The position numbers and the translations under genes are program-made. A stretch of DNA of 34,099 nt, taken from Caryophanales bacterium UBA2753. Its GTDB lineage: Bacteria; Bacillota_I; Bacilli_A; RFN20; CAG-826. This document shows, piece by piece, positions 7,547-16,732 of this stretch. Location of the stretch: NCBI GenBank assembly GCA_002353275.1, contig DEJH01000043.1:3803-37901 (forward strand), written 5' to 3'. The notes under the pieces are model-generated. The model saw nothing but the letters and a program-made list of their open reading frames with translations. It was not told the origin of the DNA and searched no databases. Position 1 is the first letter of the stretch. Each line of letters begins with the position of its first letter.

Positions 7547-8668
7547 CTACTCATAATAAAACGATTGAGGAATTTCTATTGTCGTTTCAAACGATAACTT
7601 TATTTCATAATATGCGGTACTCGGAATCACATAATATAAATAAGTAAGATATCCACCTTTAAAAATTACAGTTGAAGTAAAAGCGTTATTTTCATCTCGG
7701 TAATGATAATATCCTTCATCTTCATCATATGTGTATTTAGAAAATTCAAACATATGAAGCTCAACTTCATGCGCCAAAATGTAAGTATATTTGTCAGTGA
7801 GGTCTAACGATATCTCGCTTCTTTCATAATTGTATATTGATGGGTAGTAATAGAAAGTATTGCCACTTTTTCTTTCGTAATAATAATATCCAGTTGGATT
7901 AAAAATTTCATAACCGTTTTTAGTAAAACGTTGGGTGTAACTTTGTCCACCTACGTAATACCAATAGGTATAATTGTAATTATTATTAAATTTGGCTTGT
8001 CCTCCTTTTTTAAAGGAGTTCCATGTGCTTTCCGAGACTCTTTGTCCTTTGGAATTAATATCAATTGGAGGGTTAGAATCACTTAATGTATGAGAAGGGA
8101 TAGTGACTTTCGTCTTTGTAGAAGTACCTCCACCACCTGGATCACTTCCTCCACCTGGATTAGTAGGAATAGTGTTACTGATTTTTAAAGTGGTTATACC
8201 AAATTGACCACCTGTTCCAATCGTAAATTTAACTCTATCAGTATCTCCGGTCCATATCCCAGTAGATTTATCAAATGTTCCTTTAGTTAAATAAACAGTA
8301 GCGTCTTTATATGTTGTCATATCGAATTCAATATATTTAATAGATGTGCCAGATATAATTAGTTCATTAGAAGCATATAATTTTAATTGCTTTACAGATT
8401 CAACATATTGTGGAGCGGTTTGACCATAATATCCTTTATAAGCTTCAATAGTAAAAGAACCTCTGGTTAAAGTAGTAAAGTTTTGAGTGTAATGATATAA
8501 AGTTGAAAAGGTAACACTAACAGTTTCTTCTACTAGAGCGGGAGGATTTCCTCCTCCACCTGGATCACTTCCGCCTTGATCAGTAGGAGAATATGGAGCG
8601 TTTGTACAAGAAAATAATGACAGCGTTAATGCCAAAATAAGCGAAGATAAATATTTATTCTTTCTCAT
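7547..8668 (-). CDS. Tyr-rich surface lipoprotein, unknown function
   Basis: A 373-residue protein with lipoprotein signal (LSLFSC, Cys21). Two Gly-rich linkers of the type GGSDPGGGG (about residues 32-41 and 172-181) divide it into two parts. The first part is beta-rich. The second (about 185-373) is unusually rich in Tyr, with runs such as GYYYYERK and FYYYPSIYNYER. I recognise no family. The linker composition resembles that near the N-terminus of the metalloprotease at 12770. A TATAAT at 8686-8691 (minus strand) lies 17 bases upstream; the leader is short, with only a weak AGGGT ribosome site. Confidence 0.8.
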   Translation of the reverse strand: MRKNKYLSSLILALTLSLFSCTNAPYSPTDQGGSDPGGGGNPPALVEETVSVTFSTLYHYTQNFTTLTRGSFTIEAYKGYYGQTAPQYVESVKQLKLYASNELIISGTSIKYIEFDMTTYKDATVYLTKGTFDKSTGIWTGDTDRVKFTIGTGGQFGITTLKISNTIPTNPGGGSDPGGGGTSTKTKVTIPSHTLSDSNPPIDINSKGQRVSESTWNSFKKGGQAKFNNNYNYTYWYYVGGQSYTQRFTKNGYEIFNPTGYYYYERKSGNTFYYYPSIYNYERSEISLDLTDKYTYILAHEVELHMFEFSKYTYDEDEGYYHYRDENNAFTSTVIFKGGYLTYLYYVIPSTAYYEIKLSFETTIEIPQSFYYE

Positions 8669-8718
8669 TAGGTTACCCTAATTTTATTATATTTAAAATA
8701 TGTCGATATAATCTATAT

Positions 8719-8840
8719 TTATCTTTTGTCTTTATCGTAAGGTTTGCCTAAAGTTTTAAAGCCAACAATCTTTTTTGATAAAAAATAGGAATTAAGAAAA
8801 CATCAATAGTCGCAATTAATGTTAAAAGTATCGTATAAAA
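8719..8840 (-). pseudogene. Possible remnant of a membrane-protein gene
   Basis: Minus-strand reading gives a hydrophobic stretch (TILLTLIATIDVFLIPIFYQK), and after a frame change at an A-run near 8775 a charged end (IVGFKTLGKPYDKDKR) closed by TAA at 8719-8721. Joined, this looks like the tail of a small membrane protein, loosely like the RDD type. No start codon or ribosome site is left. It could also be chance in AT-rich DNA. Confidence 0.25.
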
Positions 8841-8847
8841 TGAACAA

Positions 8848-9198
8848 TTATTTGATTTTGTAATGCGGGCAAGCTTTTTTTCCTTCTTTTGTTAATAGCT
8901 TTGCTTTATTTAATTCAATACACCTATTGATATTGGTTTTAGTCCAATGAGAATTCTTTTTTCTTGGAGATAATCTTTGGACTAATATTCCGTTAATATT
9001 TCTTAAAGTTGAATCAATCCATCCAAAACAAAGAGCAGCATTAACTGCGTCATAATAGCTCAAAACTCCAATACAATTTTCAGGCTTTTGTCTTGAGATT
9101 TTGACATATACTTCTTTTTCTTTTTGAGAATTAATAGCAAGCCAGTCATAAAGTTCTTGGAATGTTTGGAATTCAAAATAAGAGATATTGGTCTTCAT
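8848..9198 (-). CDS. YdeI/OmpD-associated family protein, short
   Basis: A 116-residue protein matching the N-terminal half of the YdeI family: WLAINSQKEKEVYVKI, then LSYYDAVNAALCFGWIDS, then QRLSPRKKNSHWTKTNI. Full-length relatives are about 190 residues with a second conserved part; here the protein stops after LLTKEGKKACPHYKIK. It may be a genuine short form or a truncated copy, since the DNA downstream looks decayed. A GGTGG ribosome site precedes ATG. Function of the family is not well defined. Confidence 0.75.
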   Translation of the reverse strand: MKTNISYFEFQTFQELYDWLAINSQKEKEVYVKISRQKPENCIGVLSYYDAVNAALCFGWIDSTLRNINGILVQRLSPRKKNSHWTKTNINRCIELNKAKLLTKEGKKACPHYKIK

Positions 9199-9268
9199 TT
9201 GTATGCCACCGTGTATATATTTATTGCGCTTATATTATGAGCATATGTCTTAGATATGCCACATCAAT

Positions 9269-10384
9269 CTATTTGGCGTGATAATTACCATCCGCTTCGT
9301 TATAAACAAATGGGTTTGGATAATCAGGAAGATGAATCTTAAATGAATTTGCATTTGGATCATAATCGTACTTAGGGGTTAAGTATTGCCCATCAGCATC
9401 AGCTGTTCCATATGCACTAGTGACTTCATCTAGACTTTGATAAATTGAAAAATCAAATTCTTGAGGAGCGAGAAATGGGGTTTCACCATCGATGATACAA
9501 TGGATTTTCATCACTGGATTATCGAAATCATCAAATAAGTTATATTGGTGGAACGTTTCATCTACAAATCTATAGATTACATCGGTTGAAGCACCATTAT
9601 ATCTACCGTAGAATCTTAATCCATCATCATCAAAGAATTCATAGTGATAATAATCACCACTAAATTCACCAGGAACACCATTAATCATTGCACCTTCAGT
9701 GTATAAATCTAAATAAGTAATTATTAACCAATCTGGTCCTGGTTCCATATATCGTCCACCGAAATTAAAGTGTTGATTGTCTGTCCAGTTATGATAATCA
9801 GGTATAACATCAATAACATCGGTTTTGGTTACACCTTTATAAGTAATTTTGATTTCAAATTCATCCCAAAGAGATGTATTCACTTGAGAATAATCAAATG
9901 TCATATCATCAAAGTGAACTAAATAGGTAGATGTTTCTTCACCATCAACGATGATAGGTTTCACAAGTGAAACAGTTGCACCCTTGTCTACTCCTAAAAA
10001 GTTAGTCGTTTCAGATGTATATTCAGTAGCGCCTAAATCAACCTCAAATTCGAAATCAACTTCGAAGTCTTTGAAGTTTGAGGTGCTCTTATATGTAGCA
10101 GTGACTTCTAAATCAGAAGTGATATTATCAAATGATTTATCCCAACCTTCAAAATCATAATAATTATCAACATCAGCAGGTTTACTTGGATTTTCGCCTT
10201 CATATACAGCGCTTTCTCCAGAATTAACCTTTGTTTGATAAAGAACTGATCCATCATAATTTTTAAAAATTACGTCATAGGTTATAGGAGCTGGTTTAAC
10301 TGAACAACCTATAGCAAAAGGAGTAAGCATCATCGATGATGTCACTAATAATAATGTTTTGGTCATCTTTCTCATTTTGTTCAC
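9269..10384 (-). CDS. Lipoprotein with InlB B-type (Listeria-Bacteroides) repeat
   Basis: A 371-residue lipoprotein with signal ending in AIGC (Cys27). Residues about 34-99 form one InlB B-type repeat (YDVIFKNYDGS ... FEGWDKSFDNITSDLEVTATY), a small beta-grasp domain common in surface proteins of gut Firmicutes. The rest (100-371) is acidic and beta-rich and is not recognised. Strong ribosome site GAGGTG. Likely a cell-surface protein for binding or adhesion, by inference from the domain only. Confidence 0.82.
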   Translation of the reverse strand: MNKMRKMTKTLLLVTSSMMLTPFAIGCSVKPAPITYDVIFKNYDGSVLYQTKVNSGESAVYEGENPSKPADVDNYYDFEGWDKSFDNITSDLEVTATYKSTSNFKDFEVDFEFEVDLGATEYTSETTNFLGVDKGATVSLVKPIIVDGEETSTYLVHFDDMTFDYSQVNTSLWDEFEIKITYKGVTKTDVIDVIPDYHNWTDNQHFNFGGRYMEPGPDWLIITYLDLYTEGAMINGVPGEFSGDYYHYEFFDDDGLRFYGRYNGASTDVIYRFVDETFHQYNLFDDFDNPVMKIHCIIDGETPFLAPQEFDFSIYQSLDEVTSAYGTADADGQYLTPKYDYDPNANSFKIHLPDYPNPFVYNEADGNYHAK

Positions 10385-10484
10385 CTCAAGAAATATTGCT
10401 CTTAATATACAATATTAGTTGTCACAAACGTGCCACAAAAATAAAAATAGTTTGATTTTCACAATCAATAAAAAGTGTAAATAA

Positions 10485-10514
10485 AGAAAATACCGAACCT
10501 ATCGGCCCGGTATT
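10485..10514 (-). terminator. htpG terminator
   Basis: Arms 10489-10499 and 10504-10514 form an 11-bp stem (two G-T pairs) with a TATC loop, followed on the minus strand by TTTTC. It lies 20 bases past the htpG stop. Confidence 0.85.
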
Positions 10515-10534
10515 AAGGTTAGTTGGATTATTTT

Positions 10535-12451
10535 TTATTTTTCAAAAGCTTTAACGATTAAAGAATTGAGCTTTTTGACAAATTCTTGCTTATTTGAAAC
10601 ATCATACCCCTCTAATAGCAAGGCTTCATCATATAAGACAGAAGCATAATTCTTAACCATCTCATCATCTTGTTCAATACTAGCGAAAATTTTAAATAAT
10701 TCATGTTCTGGGTTGAGTTCGAGAACTTTGATGGATTTAACATCTTCGCCTTCACCTTTTTCTTCATTGATTGTCTTTTCCATTTCCATGGATAATCCTT
10801 CTTTTGTGGAGATACAAACAGGAGAATCAACGAGTTTGGAAGAGATGATAACATCATCAACATTCTCTTTAAGAGAATCTTTTAGATTGTCTAATAATCT
10901 CTTATGTTCTGCGGTGATGGATTCCACTTTTTCTTTTTCTTCATTAGTTAATTCATCACTACCTTCACTGGCGATAGATTTGAATTCTTTCTTATCGTAT
11001 TCACGCACCATCATGATAGCGAATTCATCAATCTTGTTATCAAATAATAAGACATCGATTCCTTGCTTTTTATATTTCTCTATCTGTGGTAATAGCTTAA
11101 TGCTGTCGAGGTTACTGCCAGAAGCATAATAGATGTATTTTTGATCTTTTCCCATTTCTTCCACGTATTGTTTTAAGGAGATATATTTATCTTCTTGTTT
11201 TAAGGAATGGAAGATGAGTAAATCATTTAATAAATCTTTTTTAAAACCATAGGAAGAATAAATACCATATTTGACATGCTCACCAAACGATGACCAGAAT
11301 TTGAGGTATTTATCAAAGTCGCTATTCTTTAATTCTTTTAATTTTTCAACAATCTTCTTTTCGACGTTATCTGCGATAGTTTTTAAAACTGGTGAAGTTT
11401 GTAAGATTTCACGGGAAATATTCAAATTAAAAGCGTCTGAATCCACTAAACCTTTAACAAACTTTAAATAGTCTGGGATTAATTCAGGGCATTTATCTTT
11501 AATGAATATTCCTTTGGAATATAATTGCAAACCTTTTTCGAAGTTTTCACTATATAAATTATATGGTTGATGAGAAGGAATGAATAATAAAGCGCTATAA
11601 TCAACTTTACCTTCAATGTTTAATTGAATAGATAATAATGGATCTTCATAATCGGAGAATTTACTCTTATAGAATTCATTTAATTCTTCTTGTTTAACTT
11701 CAGATTTATTCTTTTTCCAAAGTGGGACCATTGAATTTAGCGTTTCTAATTCTTTATATTCTTCATATTGGCCTTCAATTTCTTTACCATCTTTATCTAA
11801 TTTTGGTTTAGATTTAGTGACATTCATCATAATTGGATAACGAATATAATCACTATATTTCTTCACCAATTCTTTAATGCGGTAATCAGATAAATAATCA
11901 TCATAGTTATTTTCTTTTGTGTTCTTCTTTAAATGAAGGGTGATGGTTGTGCCAACATCTTCTTTATCACATTCTTCAATTGTGTAATTTTCTTTGCCAT
12001 CAGAAATAAATCTATGAGCTTTTTCATTTTCTTTTTTACTGGTTACTTCTACTTCTTCCGCAACCATAAAGGCACTATAAAAGCCAACGCCAAATTGGCC
12101 GATAATATCGACATCTTCTTTGTCTTTATTCTTCATCTTTTTGACGAATTCTTTACTACCGCTTCTGGCAATTGTGCCGAGATTTTTAATCATCTCGCTT
12201 TTATTCATGCCAATACCATTATCACTAACAGTGATGGTTCTGTCTTTTTTATCGTATGATAAGTCAATTTTATATTCTTCTAAAGCTACCTTGCCATTAC
12301 TTGTTAAAGCGAGATATTTTCTTTTATCAATCGCATCAGATGCATTAGAAATGAGCTCTCTTAAAAAGATCTCGGAATTGGAATATATCGAATTGATCAT
12401 CAAGTTAAGTAATTCTTTGCTTTCTGTTTCAAATTGCTTTGTTTCTTTCAT
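10535..12451 (-). CDS. htpG: Molecular chaperone HtpG (Hsp90)
   Basis: A 638-residue bacterial Hsp90. The GHKL ATP-binding domain is intact: RELISNASDA (31-40, with Glu32, Asn36, Asp39), SDNGIGM (76-82) and GQFGVGFYS (118-126). Middle and C-terminal dimerisation domains follow at normal length. It folds or remodels proteins under stress, in the cytosol. The start has an AAAGGAGG site. Two CIRCE elements lie in the promoter, so HrcA control is expected, unlike in Bacillus subtilis, where htpG lacks CIRCE. Confidence 0.97.
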   Translation of the reverse strand: MKETKQFETESKELLNLMINSIYSNSEIFLRELISNASDAIDKRKYLALTSNGKVALEEYKIDLSYDKKDRTITVSDNGIGMNKSEMIKNLGTIARSGSKEFVKKMKNKDKEDVDIIGQFGVGFYSAFMVAEEVEVTSKKENEKAHRFISDGKENYTIEECDKEDVGTTITLHLKKNTKENNYDDYLSDYRIKELVKKYSDYIRYPIMMNVTKSKPKLDKDGKEIEGQYEEYKELETLNSMVPLWKKNKSEVKQEELNEFYKSKFSDYEDPLLSIQLNIEGKVDYSALLFIPSHQPYNLYSENFEKGLQLYSKGIFIKDKCPELIPDYLKFVKGLVDSDAFNLNISREILQTSPVLKTIADNVEKKIVEKLKELKNSDFDKYLKFWSSFGEHVKYGIYSSYGFKKDLLNDLLIFHSLKQEDKYISLKQYVEEMGKDQKYIYYASGSNLDSIKLLPQIEKYKKQGIDVLLFDNKIDEFAIMMVREYDKKEFKSIASEGSDELTNEEKEKVESITAEHKRLLDNLKDSLKENVDDVIISSKLVDSPVCISTKEGLSMEMEKTINEEKGEGEDVKSIKVLELNPEHELFKIFASIEQDDEMVKNYASVLYDEALLLEGYDVSNKQEFVKKLNSLIVKAFEK

Positions 12452-12465
12452 AAACTAGCCTCCTT

Positions 12466-12492
12466 TTAGCACTTGAACTCTTTAACTGCTAA
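12466..12492 (-). promoter_or_regulatory. CIRCE element 1 (HrcA operator)
   Basis: TTAGCACTT-N9-AACTGCTAA. Compared with the CIRCE consensus TTAGCACTC-N9-GAGTGCTAA it matches 8 of 9 and 7 of 9 positions. It lies in the leader of htpG and touches the ribosome site. Confidence 0.8.
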
Positions 12493-12500
12493 CATATATG

Positions 12501-12528
12501 ATTTTACCAACTTTTAGCACTCTGTCAA
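12501..12528 (-). promoter_or_regulatory. htpG promoter
   Basis: Minus-strand TTGACA (12528-12523), 16 bases, TAAAAT (12506-12501). The -35 lies inside CIRCE element 2. Confidence 0.75.
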
Positions 12529-12540
12529 CTAGATTGCTAA
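12514..12540 (-). promoter_or_regulatory. CIRCE element 2 (HrcA operator)
   Basis: TTAGCACTC-N9-GATTGCTAA: the left arm is a perfect consensus arm and the right arm matches 8 of 9. It covers the -35 box. The two elements are 21 bases apart. Confidence 0.9.
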
Positions 12541-12769
12541 TTTTTCTTATTTTTATGGGAGTATTAAAAAAAAAGTACACTGGTGTACTTCATATTTTGA
12601 TAACCCAAATAATAGAAGAATTCGATTGTCTTATCACTCTTAACTATTGCTTTCTCGATAAGCATCGTCCAGAGTACCACATAAGCGCAAGAAATACTAA
12701 AGAAAAAGCCACCAAAGAGTGACTTCAACTTCAGATATCTGTGATGAGATTAACAAATTTTAATAGCAA
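12541..12769. other. Intergenic stretch between htpG and metalloprotease
   Basis: Holds the terminator at 12566-12590 and otherwise no convincing gene. A minus-strand frame of about 60 codons (12557-12745) would encode a hydrophobic peptide but has only a TTG or a late ATG start, no ribosome site, and runs through the terminator. Confidence 0.5.
12566..12590 (-). terminator. Terminator downstream of metalloprotease
   Basis: AAGTACAC (12573-12580), TG, GTGTACTT (12583-12590), followed on the minus strand by nine T. It lies about 180 bases past the metalloprotease stop and is the only strong hairpin there. Confidence 0.8.
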
Positions 12770-15700
12770 TTATGCTCTTTTGAAATTCACAATAGCGCGG
12801 TCTTTATTCACGCTAATAACAGTAATAATCCAATTGAATTCTTGACCGTTGTCGAATGTTCCGTCTATAAAGAATGCTTTTGGATATTTAGCCGCTGAGA
12901 AGCTTTCGCCAGCTTTAAATAAATTAGCATCTGTCATTGCTTTAGAATACTTGTTGTAATCAACAGTACACGTAATCTCGCCTGTTTGAACATCTTCATA
13001 ATATAATGTTCCGTTCATTTCAGCGTGTTTAGCTTCATATGCGTCCTCATCAGTCACAGCATCCGCTCTCATAAGCATAAGTTGATTATATTGAGTGGAG
13101 AAGTTGTTATTTGCTATGAAACTATTTCCACTTAGACGTGAATCTACATGCCAAATACGAACACCAGGTTTTATGGATGAAAGCATAGTGCTGTTATATT
13201 CATTAATAACATCAATTCCTCCATAGGACCATAGATCAACAAGCATATATTCATCAAATGGCGAATTGCTTGAAAGTCCATTAGGAGATACTAAAGCAAC
13301 ATCACCTTTATTTAGTTCAATTGTGCATTCTTCACTAACAACATATGGATCAACCCAGCCTAAAGAAATGAGTGAATATGGATCATGTCCAGCTGCGTTT
13401 CCTTCTTGCATTGTGTAATCGCCAGTTAGGCTGGCATTGATGTAATACCAAGAATCATTATGCGAGTCAGTATCATAATAATCAGGCAATCCAAACATAT
13501 GTCCAGTTTCATGAATTGCGGTTTCTGGTTCTTGTAAATAGGACGAGAAATGACTTTTGAAATATAAACCAATATTATCTTTTGCATCACTAGTTTCACC
13601 ACGTAAATGATCTAAAGAAATCCACTGTATGGTTGCAGGCATAGATGGGAAATTAATATTTGGTGAATCAACACCAGACCAGTTATGAGGCATATGCGAA
13701 ATGCAACTCCACATCATTTCATTTATGGTACTAATACCATAAACACTATTCCATGGTTCTGACCAATGATTATGCTTTGTTGGTGGGTATGCATAAGCAA
13801 GAACGACACCATCAATATAGCCATCATTGTTATTATCAAATTCTTTTAAATCCGGTAATTCCCCGCCAACCCTATTTTGCTCGCGATAATTGTTCAAAGC
13901 ATCTTTAGCAAGCTCGTACCTTTGATAACTGTTTGTTATTGAGGAAGAATCAATAGGAGCGTTATACCAATCAGCAACTGTTCCATTAATTTCGAGTTGA
14001 TAATTTGATTCAGCCTCATAGAAAGATTTGACTGACATCAATCCAGTTTCTTTTGGGTCACCAAAATAAATGTTATTTAAATCTTCAATAACAGTTGCCT
14101 CATTATAAGAATCAATAGTACGAGTAACTTCATCGTAGTTATCTCTAATTTTTATTTCGGTTGGTGAATCAGTGAACGATACAGGGATAACAAGTAAACT
14201 TGTTTTACCTTTATTAACAAGATAGGTACCATAATTAAGATTTTGAGAATATTGATAATAATCGGTGCTTAATTGAGCCTTTGACAAAATATCGTATTTT
14301 TCAACATGGATTTTTGTTTTTGCAGTTATTCCATTTGAACTGGTGATTGTTATTTCTGCTACACCGGCTTTTGATCCAGTAACGACTCCATTAGAAGAAA
14401 CAGTGGCAACACTTGTGTTGCTCGATTGATAAGTTAAATTAGCTTTGGAACCTTTTGGCTCTAATTTAGCGTCTAATTGATATGGATTCTTTGTCGTGAT
14501 AATTGTGTCATCAATGACTTCGATTTTATTTGGCAAATATGACTCTTTAACTGTAACGGTTGCAGTTGCAGACAAAGTCTGGTCTCCATATGTAAATCTA
14601 GGATTGGATGTTAATGTAATTGTTGTAGTTCCTGCTGATAAACCTTCGACGTTTCCATTTTTATCAACAGTTGCAACAGCTTCATTAGAAGAAGACCAAG
14701 TAAGAGCGTCTTTAACATAAGGAACTTTATCTCCAAGAGAATACTCCATTGATACACTACTTCTAATTGCAACATTGTATTGTTTTTGCTCCATGACAAT
14801 ATTTTCAATTACACCATAGAACGAATGTTGATAATTATAAATCACACCATTCCTTGAAATAAGCACAAAATCAACAGATTCACAGTCTTGGAATGGAGCG
14901 AAAACATCCCATTCAACGAAAACTGCATATTCTTTTGTACCAGTTTTATCTACTTTCGTGTATTTCAAAGTATCTTTACTAAAGGAACAAGATCCTCGGC
15001 CTCTAGCTAGAATTATAAAGTTACAAATATTGCTATTTTGTGCGGAAACATTGCTTAATTGTTCTTCATACTCGGCGAAAAATTTCATCTTCGTAGTACC
15101 GGCTGTTCCAGCGTTAAAATCTCCAACGCCAATTGAAGTAACGTTTTTATTTTGATTGGAATAGCCACAAACTGTGCATACTCCATTAACCATTTCGTGT
15201 GAATGTTTTTCATGAGAAATGTCATAATCGCCACAATTTGGACAATAGGTAATTTCCCAGTGAGAATGTTCGTCAAATAAATATTCAGTGACTTGTTTAT
15301 GCTCTAATTGCTTAAAATGAGCATCTAATTCTTCCCAATCAGTCGTTCCAACATATGCGCCTAAATAATATTTGTAATTATCATCTGATTGAGCGCCACA
15401 GTTATTACATACATATTGTCTTCTATGACCTGCGTACTCGCATGTTGGAAACTTTAGATTAGAACTCTTATAGTTCTCGTGATGACAGTGTTTAAAAATA
15501 ATAGGATCAGACCAATCGCTTGCTTGGATTCCAGAATCTTGTGATCTAGGTGCTTTTCTTATATAGAGCTCGGTGTTATCAGGAATTGAATCTTGATTAG
15601 ATACGCTGACGCTGAAATCATACCATTCCATAATATTAGAGGTACTTCCATATCCAATTTCGATATTTGATCTAAAGATATCGTCAAAATGTTCATCGGT

Positions 15701-16438
15701 TTCGACAGTTTCATAACTGACATAAACACGATCGCTATCTTTATATTCGGTTATGGTTAATTTTGGTGTTTCAAATTTTGTCATCGATTTATCGTAACTG
15801 ATGACATAAGATGGGTCAGAATCTAAATAATTAGCGCCTCCTCGAGTGATAATATAAGCGCTTTCTCCATCTTGTAAATATTCATAAGAATGATAATTAG
15901 GATGAGGGTGACAAACCGCTTTGCTCATATCTCCGGTTGGGAAAATATAGACATCAAATCCATCAACTTCCAATGGGTTTGCGTTATAGTACATGATTTT
16001 CCCATCATATTCAGGGGCAAAAAACGGTTTACATGGTAAAGCTTTTTGAGTAGGAGAAGGAGTTGAGTCAGTGATAGTGACAGTACAACTTCCACTTTTG
16101 GACGTATCAACAACTGATGTAGCGATAATGTGCGCTGTTCCTGTACCGCTACAAGAAACAAGACCGTTTTGATCAACGTAAGCAATATTGGAATCACTGC
16201 TCCAAGTAACTTGTTTGCTATAATCGCCAGTACCATTAACAGTTGCGGTTAATGTAAATGAAGAGGATGTATATAAATCAATTGTTTTTGTAGAAGGATC
16301 AACAGTAACACTTGTGACGGTTGGTTCCACAACTGGTGGCTCACCGCCACTTGGATCCCCACCAGAAGAAGCTGTAGAGCAGCTAATTAAAAATAAAGAG
16401 GCAACAGCTGCTAAAAATAATTTCGAAATTTTAGGCAT
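12770..16438 (-). CDS. Large M6-type metalloprotease lipoprotein with Ig-like domains
   Basis: A 1222-residue surface protein. Order: lipoprotein signal ending LISC (Cys20); Gly/Pro linker; a BIG2-type Ig-like domain (about 38-121); a beta-rich part; a Cys/His-rich part (about 317-425) with CNNC, CPNC and CTVC pairs; two more BIG2-type domains (about 550-713, WSSSNEAVATV and YQSSNTSVATV motifs); then an M6-like peptidase. The zinc site is HETGHMFGLPD (His976, Glu977, His980, Asp986), and a DNNNDGYID loop fits M6 calcium sites. Likely degrades host or dietary protein outside the cell. I chose ATG 16436-16438 with GGGAG upstream; the frame is open to 16510, but that stretch contains the promoter. 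Confidence 0.88.
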   Translation of the reverse strand: MPKISKLFLAAVASLFLISCSTASSGGDPSGGEPPVVEPTVTSVTVDPSTKTIDLYTSSSFTLTATVNGTGDYSKQVTWSSDSNIAYVDQNGLVSCSGTGTAHIIATSVVDTSKSGSCTVTITDSTPSPTQKALPCKPFFAPEYDGKIMYYNANPLEVDGFDVYIFPTGDMSKAVCHPHPNYHSYEYLQDGESAYIITRGGANYLDSDPSYVISYDKSMTKFETPKLTITEYKDSDRVYVSYETVETDEHFDDIFRSNIEIGYGSTSNIMEWYDFSVSVSNQDSIPDNTELYIRKAPRSQDSGIQASDWSDPIIFKHCHHENYKSSNLKFPTCEYAGHRRQYVCNNCGAQSDDNYKYYLGAYVGTTDWEELDAHFKQLEHKQVTEYLFDEHSHWEITYCPNCGDYDISHEKHSHEMVNGVCTVCGYSNQNKNVTSIGVGDFNAGTAGTTKMKFFAEYEEQLSNVSAQNSNICNFIILARGRGSCSFSKDTLKYTKVDKTGTKEYAVFVEWDVFAPFQDCESVDFVLISRNGVIYNYQHSFYGVIENIVMEQKQYNVAIRSSVSMEYSLGDKVPYVKDALTWSSSNEAVATVDKNGNVEGLSAGTTTITLTSNPRFTYGDQTLSATATVTVKESYLPNKIEVIDDTIITTKNPYQLDAKLEPKGSKANLTYQSSNTSVATVSSNGVVTGSKAGVAEITITSSNGITAKTKIHVEKYDILSKAQLSTDYYQYSQNLNYGTYLVNKGKTSLLVIPVSFTDSPTEIKIRDNYDEVTRTIDSYNEATVIEDLNNIYFGDPKETGLMSVKSFYEAESNYQLEINGTVADWYNAPIDSSSITNSYQRYELAKDALNNYREQNRVGGELPDLKEFDNNNDGYIDGVVLAYAYPPTKHNHWSEPWNSVYGISTINEMMWSCISHMPHNWSGVDSPNINFPSMPATIQWISLDHLRGETSDAKDNIGLYFKSHFSSYLQEPETAIHETGHMFGLPDYYDTDSHNDSWYYINASLTGDYTMQEGNAAGHDPYSLISLGWVDPYVVSEECTIELNKGDVALVSPNGLSSNSPFDEYMLVDLWSYGGIDVINEYNSTMLSSIKPGVRIWHVDSRLSGNSFIANNNFSTQYNQLMLMRADAVTDEDAYEAKHAEMNGTLYYEDVQTGEITCTVDYNKYSKAMTDANLFKAGESFSAAKYPKAFFIDGTFDNGQEFNWIITVISVNKDRAIVNFKRA

Positions 16439-16480
16439 AAACAATACTCCCACTTCAAAAAAGTTTAGATCTATACACAC

Positions 16481-16510
16481 AATATAACACGAATTGCTCG
16501 TGTGCATCAA
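16481..16510 (-). promoter_or_regulatory. Metalloprotease promoter with palindrome in the spacer
   Basis: Minus-strand TTGATG (16510-16505), 18 bases, TATATT (16486-16481). The spacer contains ACACGA-ATTGC-TCGTGT (16487-16503), a perfect 6-bp inverted repeat that could be an operator. Confidence 0.6.
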
Positions 16511-16560
16511 AATAAATTCCTACTTAAAATAATAAAAATAACCAATTTGTCGATACTTTA

Positions 16561-16630
16561 CCTGTTCAGTTGGTGCTCCACTCTCCTAACCACGAAAAAA
16601 GACCCGACTGGGTCTATTATTTTCGTTTGG
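16561..16630 (-). repeat. 70-bp direct repeat, copy A (orphan tRNA-end plus terminator)
   Basis: Near-identical to 18597-18668: both hold CCACTCTCCTAACCA, a run of A, the hairpin AGACCC-GACT-GGGTCT (16600-16615; terminator on the minus strand) and TATTATTTTCGTTTGG. In copy B the final TGG is the CCA end of tRNA-fMet; here no tRNA is attached and a second terminator (16687-16711) already ends the upstream operon. Confidence 0.85.
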
Positions 16631-16686
16631 CAAAAGACTCCAAAAATAATACAATCTTCAATTTTCACTTAAAAAATGGTAAGAGA

Positions 16687-16711
16687 TGAAAAAGGCCACT
16701 TTTCAGTGGCC
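16687..16711 (-). terminator. Terminator of the AbrB-ABC operon
   Basis: GGCCACT (16694-16700), TTTC, AGTGGCC (16705-16711), followed on the minus strand by TTTTTC, 22 bases past the permease stop. Confidence 0.88.
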
Positions 16712-16732
16712 CTAATTACTTATTTAACAATA

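Noticed and set aside
9241..9259. Hairpin GCATAT...ATATGC between two genes
   Set aside because: Short AT stem with no T run on the transcribed strand; not a convincing terminator.
12498..12722. Plus-strand 74-codon frame
   Set aside because: Starts inside the htpG promoter region, overlaps CIRCE and a terminator, no family resemblance.
12557..12745. Minus-strand open frame for a hydrophobic peptide of about 60 residues
   Set aside because: No ribosome site, no early ATG, and the frame runs through a strong terminator hairpin and its T run.
16439..16510. Longer metalloprotease start at 16510
   Set aside because: It would place non-signal residues before a perfect lipoprotein signal, and overlaps the promoter.
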